From Planctomycetales bacterium (GTDB lineage Bacteria > Planctomycetota > Phycisphaerae > SM23-33): a DNA stretch of 16,826 nt. Made by a program: the position numbers and the translations under genes. Numbering within the stretch: the first letter of the stretch is position 1; every line of letters begins with the position of its first letter. The stretch covers positions 1 to 16,826 of the forward strand of contig DAOVLV010000005.1 in NCBI GenBank assembly GCA_030631085.1, given 5' to 3'. Positions 14,110 through 16,826 of this stretch are shown here, one piece after another. Under the pieces are notes generated by a model. The model did not search any database. It saw only the letters and a program-made list of their open reading frames with translations, and was not told the DNA's origin.

Positions 14110-14853
14110 CTATTCAAACAGCGCCGTGCCTATTCGTAGGATTGTTGCGCCTTCTTCGACGGCTACTTCGTAATCCTGGCTCATTCCCATCGAGAGGTGG
14201 CGGAAATCGCTGCCGCCGATTTTTTCGCGGCGCATGTCCTCGAACAGTTCGCGGAGGCGGACGAAGGTCGGGCGGGCATTTTCCGGGTTGCTCGACAAGG
14301 CTGCCATTGTCATAAGCCCGACCATGCGGAGGTGCTCCATCGTGGAGATTTGATCGACCATATGTGCAACGGCCCCGACGGAAACGCCGTATTTCTGCGG
14401 CTCGGATGAACAGTTGACCTCCAGCAGTATATCGACGAGAAGACCGCCCTGCTCGGCGCGACGGTCGATCTCCTCAGCCAGCCTGAGCGTATCGACCGAA
14501 TGAATCATCGAAGCGACGGGCAGAACGCCCCTGACCTTGTTCCGCTGAAGATGCCCTATCATGTGCCAGCGGACCGGGACGGGCGGTTGCTTTTTCTTTC
14601 GTCCCAACCAGCCGGTGATTTCCTCGGCGCGCTCGACGAGTTGTTTTGCGCGGTTCTCGCCAAGGTTCGTTACGCCCATGTCGATGAGTGTCTTGATGTC
14701 ATCGACCTCGACGGCTTTGGTAACGGCGAGAACCTGGATATCGTCCGGCTCGCGTCGAACCCGCCGGGCCGACGCGGAAATGTTATCTCGAATACGCTGA
14801 AGGTTGTCTGCAATTCTCTTTCGAGGAACAGTCATAGCGTCAAAGGTTAGCAA
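14110..14853 (-). CDS. yggS: YggS/PLPBP family pyridoxal-phosphate homeostasis protein
   Basis: A 247-residue protein with the alanine-racemase-like TIM barrel of the YggS/PROSC family, which binds PLP and keeps its free level in balance and has no established enzymatic activity. PLP Lys46 lies in LAVTKAV. Other family marks are LGENRAKQ (64-71), RWHMIGHLQRNK (95-106), IHSVDTLRLA, EPQKYGV, GLMTM and the phosphate-binding end LSMGMSQDYEVAVEEGATILRIGTALF. The frame allows TTG at 14853 or ATG at 14835. GAGGTG lies about 5 bases before the TTG and far from the ATG, so TTG is preferred. An in-frame stop precedes it, so it cannot be longer. It is divergent from the HEAT-repeat gene. Confidence 0.94.
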   Translation of the reverse strand: MLTFDAMTVPRKRIADNLQRIRDNISASARRVRREPDDIQVLAVTKAVEVDDIKTLIDMGVTNLGENRAKQLVERAEEITGWLGRKKKQPPVPVRWHMIGHLQRNKVRGVLPVASMIHSVDTLRLAEEIDRRAEQGGLLVDILLEVNCSSEPQKYGVSVGAVAHMVDQISTMEHLRMVGLMTMAALSSNPENARPTFVRLRELFEDMRREKIGGSDFRHLSMGMSQDYEVAVEEGATILRIGTALFE

Positions 14854-14917
14854 ATCTCACCTCATCTAACAAGGCGGCTTGTCGTTTCGCGTTAAACCAA
14901 TTAGCATTGGCGGAGTC

Positions 14918-16354
14918 ATGTACACAAAAATACTCATCCTGATAGCGGCGGTTTTCGTAGCGGGCGAGTCCCCTATGCCCACGTCCGCGCCGACTACCAC
15001 GACTGCGCCCGCCCGGCGACAGTGGGGACGGAGTAAGGCGGGGCTGGCGGTCTCGGCTGCGAGCGCCGACGAGTGGAGCCTCACGCGAAAGATGAAACTG
15101 GACCTTGCCGTCAGAAATACAGGTATCGTCCCGGGTTCGCTCGGCGGGAAGGAGCAACTGTTCGCCTACCTGCTCATCGCACAAAAATCGAACGTTTATT
15201 ACACCGAAAAAATCTTCCCCGCCGCGGCTCGACTGAGCTCGCCGAAGTCCGGTATCGCGAAATGGACGGGCAAACTCGATCCGGCCAAAACGCTGCAAAT
15301 GCCGGTTTTCGACATCGCCGGCCTGAAGGTTTTTTCCTACATGCGAGGACTGAAGGTCAAGGACGGTTATCCCGTCCAGATTGTCGGCGGTAAGGTCCGG
15401 GCGAGGCTCGCAGCGGGAAAGGTCGCCGACGTGCTCCGTCCGGGTCCGGTGAGGCTCAAATGCGTGATGTATCTGGATCGTGGCTCCGAAGGCACGCTGC
15501 TTCTGGAAGGAAGGACGATTAAGGTTTCGCTGGGCGTGGGCGATTTTTCGCGCCTGCCGGCCGACACGCGGAAGCGGTTGCTGGCCGACCTGTCGGCGAG
15601 GATGAAGAGAGACGCCTTCAGCGCCAAGGCTGCCTGCGCGGATGCGGTTCGCATGGGCGCTCCAGCCATCCCCGCACTCGCCAAAGTGGTTCACGACGCC
15701 CGTGCGAAAGACTTCGCGCGTATGTGGGCATTGACCGCACTGGCGGGGATCGGAGGCAAGGAGACATCCGACGTGCTTATCGAGTGTCTGACAGACAAAA
15801 CCGCCGGCGTCCGACACGTAGCAGCGTATCATGGCCTGCGAGCCAAAAACGCCAGGTTCGACAAGGCGTTGAACGAGCGGGCCATCGGTGGCAAAGACCC
15901 GATGCTGACGGCGTGGGCGATTATGGGATATCTGAAGTTTCGCAAGTCCGTCCCGCCTGCCCTTCTTGTAGCGGGTGTCAACAGCCCGCAGCCGAAGGCG
16001 CGAGCCGCCGTCGTCGAGACCATTGCCGGCGGCAGGCCCGACCGTTCGCACCTGCCCATACTGCGAAAACTTCTCATCGACGATAACGCGATGATACGCC
16101 AACGTGCAGCCCGTGCCATCGGACACGTCGGCGACAAATCTCCCGAAACTATCGGCGCTCTCATCGAGGCATTGGGCCTCAAGGGCGACAGCGCCGCTGA
16201 AGCGGTCGCTGCGACGCTCTGCACGCTGATGAAGAAGAAATGGGCATACCGCGCCGCTGCGACGCCCAAAGAAAAATCCGAAATCATCCAAAAATGGCAA
16301 CAGTGGTGGAAACGGAACAAGGCAACGTATCGCACATCTGAAACAAAAAATTGA
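14918..16354 (+). CDS. Exported HEAT-repeat protein with Thr-rich linker, function unknown
   Basis: The frame opens at 14879, but the Met at 14918 is preferred: GGCGGAG precedes it and a signal peptide follows (MYTKILILIAAVFVAG). A linker SAPTTTTAP (residues 23-31) is identical to that in the Pcm-like protein at 615-1466. Residues about 40-220 form a beta-rich domain of unknown type (MKLDLAVRNTG, VRLKCVMYLDRG). Residues about 230-440 contain HEAT-type helical pairs: AIPALAKVVHDARAKDFARMWALTALAGIG, VLIECLTDKTAGVRHVAAYHG, LPILRKLLIDDNAMIRQRAARAIGHVG and ETIGALIEALG. The C-terminus is basic and Trp-rich (IIQKWQQWWKRNK). No enzyme motif is seen; a binding or scaffold role outside the cytoplasm is inferred. 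Confidence 0.8.
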   Translation: MYTKILILIAAVFVAGESPMPTSAPTTTTAPARRQWGRSKAGLAVSAASADEWSLTRKMKLDLAVRNTGIVPGSLGGKEQLFAYLLIAQKSNVYYTEKIFPAAARLSSPKSGIAKWTGKLDPAKTLQMPVFDIAGLKVFSYMRGLKVKDGYPVQIVGGKVRARLAAGKVADVLRPGPVRLKCVMYLDRGSEGTLLLEGRTIKVSLGVGDFSRLPADTRKRLLADLSARMKRDAFSAKAACADAVRMGAPAIPALAKVVHDARAKDFARMWALTALAGIGGKETSDVLIECLTDKTAGVRHVAAYHGLRAKNARFDKALNERAIGGKDPMLTAWAIMGYLKFRKSVPPALLVAGVNSPQPKARAAVVETIAGGRPDRSHLPILRKLLIDDNAMIRQRAARAIGHVGDKSPETIGALIEALGLKGDSAAEAVAATLCTLMKKKWAYRAAATPKEKSEIIQKWQQWWKRNKATYRTSETKN

Positions 16355-16382
16355 CCTATTCGTCTTCATTGGCAGGTAGCCG

Positions 16383-16548
16383 GTAGGCTGGGACAAAGTG
16401 AAATGGAGTCCCACCTTTATTTTAAAAAAGGGTGTAGGAGGATTACCTTCTTTTCTGTTACTTCGTCATTCAAAATTCTCTGTTCAATATTCGATATTCT
16501 CTTTATCGAATTGAAGGTGGGACTCCGCTTCGCTCCGTCCCAGCCTAC
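16383..16548. repeat. Palindromic repeat with a nested heptad repeat
   Basis: Arms 16383-16417 and 16514-16548 are complementary over 35 bp with five mismatches, all transitions. Ends GTAGGCTGGG and CCCACCTT match the palindrome at 13406-13472. The interior carries a heptad-repeat copy (16458-16507) that is 45/50 identical to 10611-10660. It lies between the HEAT-repeat gene and the stop codon of the RACo-like gene, where it could fold as a transcript end. Confidence 0.75.
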
Positions 16549-16550
16549 AA

Positions 16551-16826
16551 TTAAGGCAGCATCATCGCCATTATGTAGGCGTTCTGAAAATCCTCGTCGA
16601 GGTTCAATTCGATTACTGTCGGGGCGGCGGCTATGTGGGGCAGTTTGGTTCGCACTTCTTCATCCAGCGTCGCAACGAACGCCCCCGCCAGCGAGCCGTT
16701 ACCGATGAATTCGTACTTTTCGCGGTCAATGTCGGGTAGCAGGCCCATTGTTACGGCATTGTCCGGGTCGATGTGGCGTGCGAACCCGCCGGCGAGATAA
16801 AATCGCTTTATCTCGTCGAAGCCCGC
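16551..16826 (-). CDS. C-terminal part of a RACo-like (DUF4445) corrinoid-activating ASKHA protein
   Basis: The frame is open from the right edge to the TAA at 16553-16551, giving about 91 residues. It has the conserved ending of the ASKHA/DUF4445 family: FYLAGGFARHIDPDNAVTMGLLPDI, then FIGNGSLAGAFVATL, then IELNLDEDFQNAYIMAMMLP at the very C-terminus. Full-length members (about 600 residues) have an N-terminal 2Fe-2S domain and an ATPase domain and reductively reactivate Co(II) corrinoid proteins of anaerobic methyl transfer. The N-terminal part lies outside the window, so the ferredoxin domain cannot be checked. The stop lies 2 bases from the palindromic repeat. Confidence 0.82.
   Translation of the reverse strand, partial: AGFDEIKRFYLAGGFARHIDPDNAVTMGLLPDIDREKYEFIGNGSLAGAFVATLDEEVRTKLPHIAAAPTVIELNLDEDFQNAYIMAMMLP

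Noticed and set aside
14898..14911. Palindrome CCAAT-TAGC-ATTGG as an operator between yggS and the HEAT-repeat gene
   Set aside because: Only five base pairs per arm and no second copy in the window; chance is likely.
14840..16414. 524-codon open frame on the - strand
   Set aside because: Antisense to the HEAT-repeat gene, which has a signal peptide and repeat pattern; the antisense product has only low-complexity Arg/Gly/His content and also overlaps the 5' end of yggS.

Overview
The window looks like chromosomal DNA of an anaerobic member of the Planctomycetota, most likely the Phycisphaerae side. This is an inference from moderately GC-rich DNA, secreted proteins typical of that group (a GH123/DUF4091-like hydrolase with a DNRLRE-type N-terminus, a membrane-embedded spermidine-synthase-like fusion, a HEAT-repeat protein with a Thr-rich linker, a peptidase-MA-like protein) and short degenerate intergenic repeats. 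A partial corrinoid-activation (RACo/DUF4445-like) gene at the right edge points to anaerobic corrinoid chemistry. There is no rRNA, transposase, CRISPR array, phage gene or recognisable defence gene.

Layout. 1-4820 (+): a tight operon-like run of plsY (3' part), a membrane-anchored Pcm-like methyltransferase, a 796-residue membrane/SpeE-like fusion, and ispE. 4821-7404 (+): the branched-chain amino acid unit. A sigma70-like promoter begins 4 bases after the ispE stop. It is followed by a 35-codon leader ORF rich in Val/Leu/Ile, two mutually exclusive RNA hairpins (the second terminator-like), then ilvB and ilvN, closed by a strong inverted-repeat terminator. 7393-13089 (-): a GH123-like secreted protein, tRNA-Thr(CGT), and a two-gene unit whose reading frames overlap by 11 bp (TPR-like exported protein, then exported gluzincin-like protein). 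13328-13400 (-): tRNA-Ala(CGC) sandwiched between two palindromic repeats. 13570-14088 (+): a DJ-1/PfpI protein. 14110-14853 (-): YggS/PLPBP. 14918-16354 (+): exported HEAT-repeat protein. 16383-16548: palindromic repeat. 16551 to the right edge (-): C-terminus of a RACo-like ASKHA protein.

The most interesting item is the stretch between ispE and ilvB (4824-5014). It has the full architecture of a translation-coupled attenuator for acetolactate synthase: promoter, almost leaderless peptide ORF whose last 19 residues include 12 Val/Leu/Ile, and an RNA arm (4989-4996) that can pair either upstream (15-bp antiterminator-like stem) or downstream (terminator-like stem ending in five T). The second theme is a set of dispersed repeats. 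One is a 7-nt-register repeat (GAAnnnn x6) seen four times; others are 9-nt-register repeats and long palindromes. They sit at gene ends, beside tRNA genes and, apparently, in frame inside ispE.
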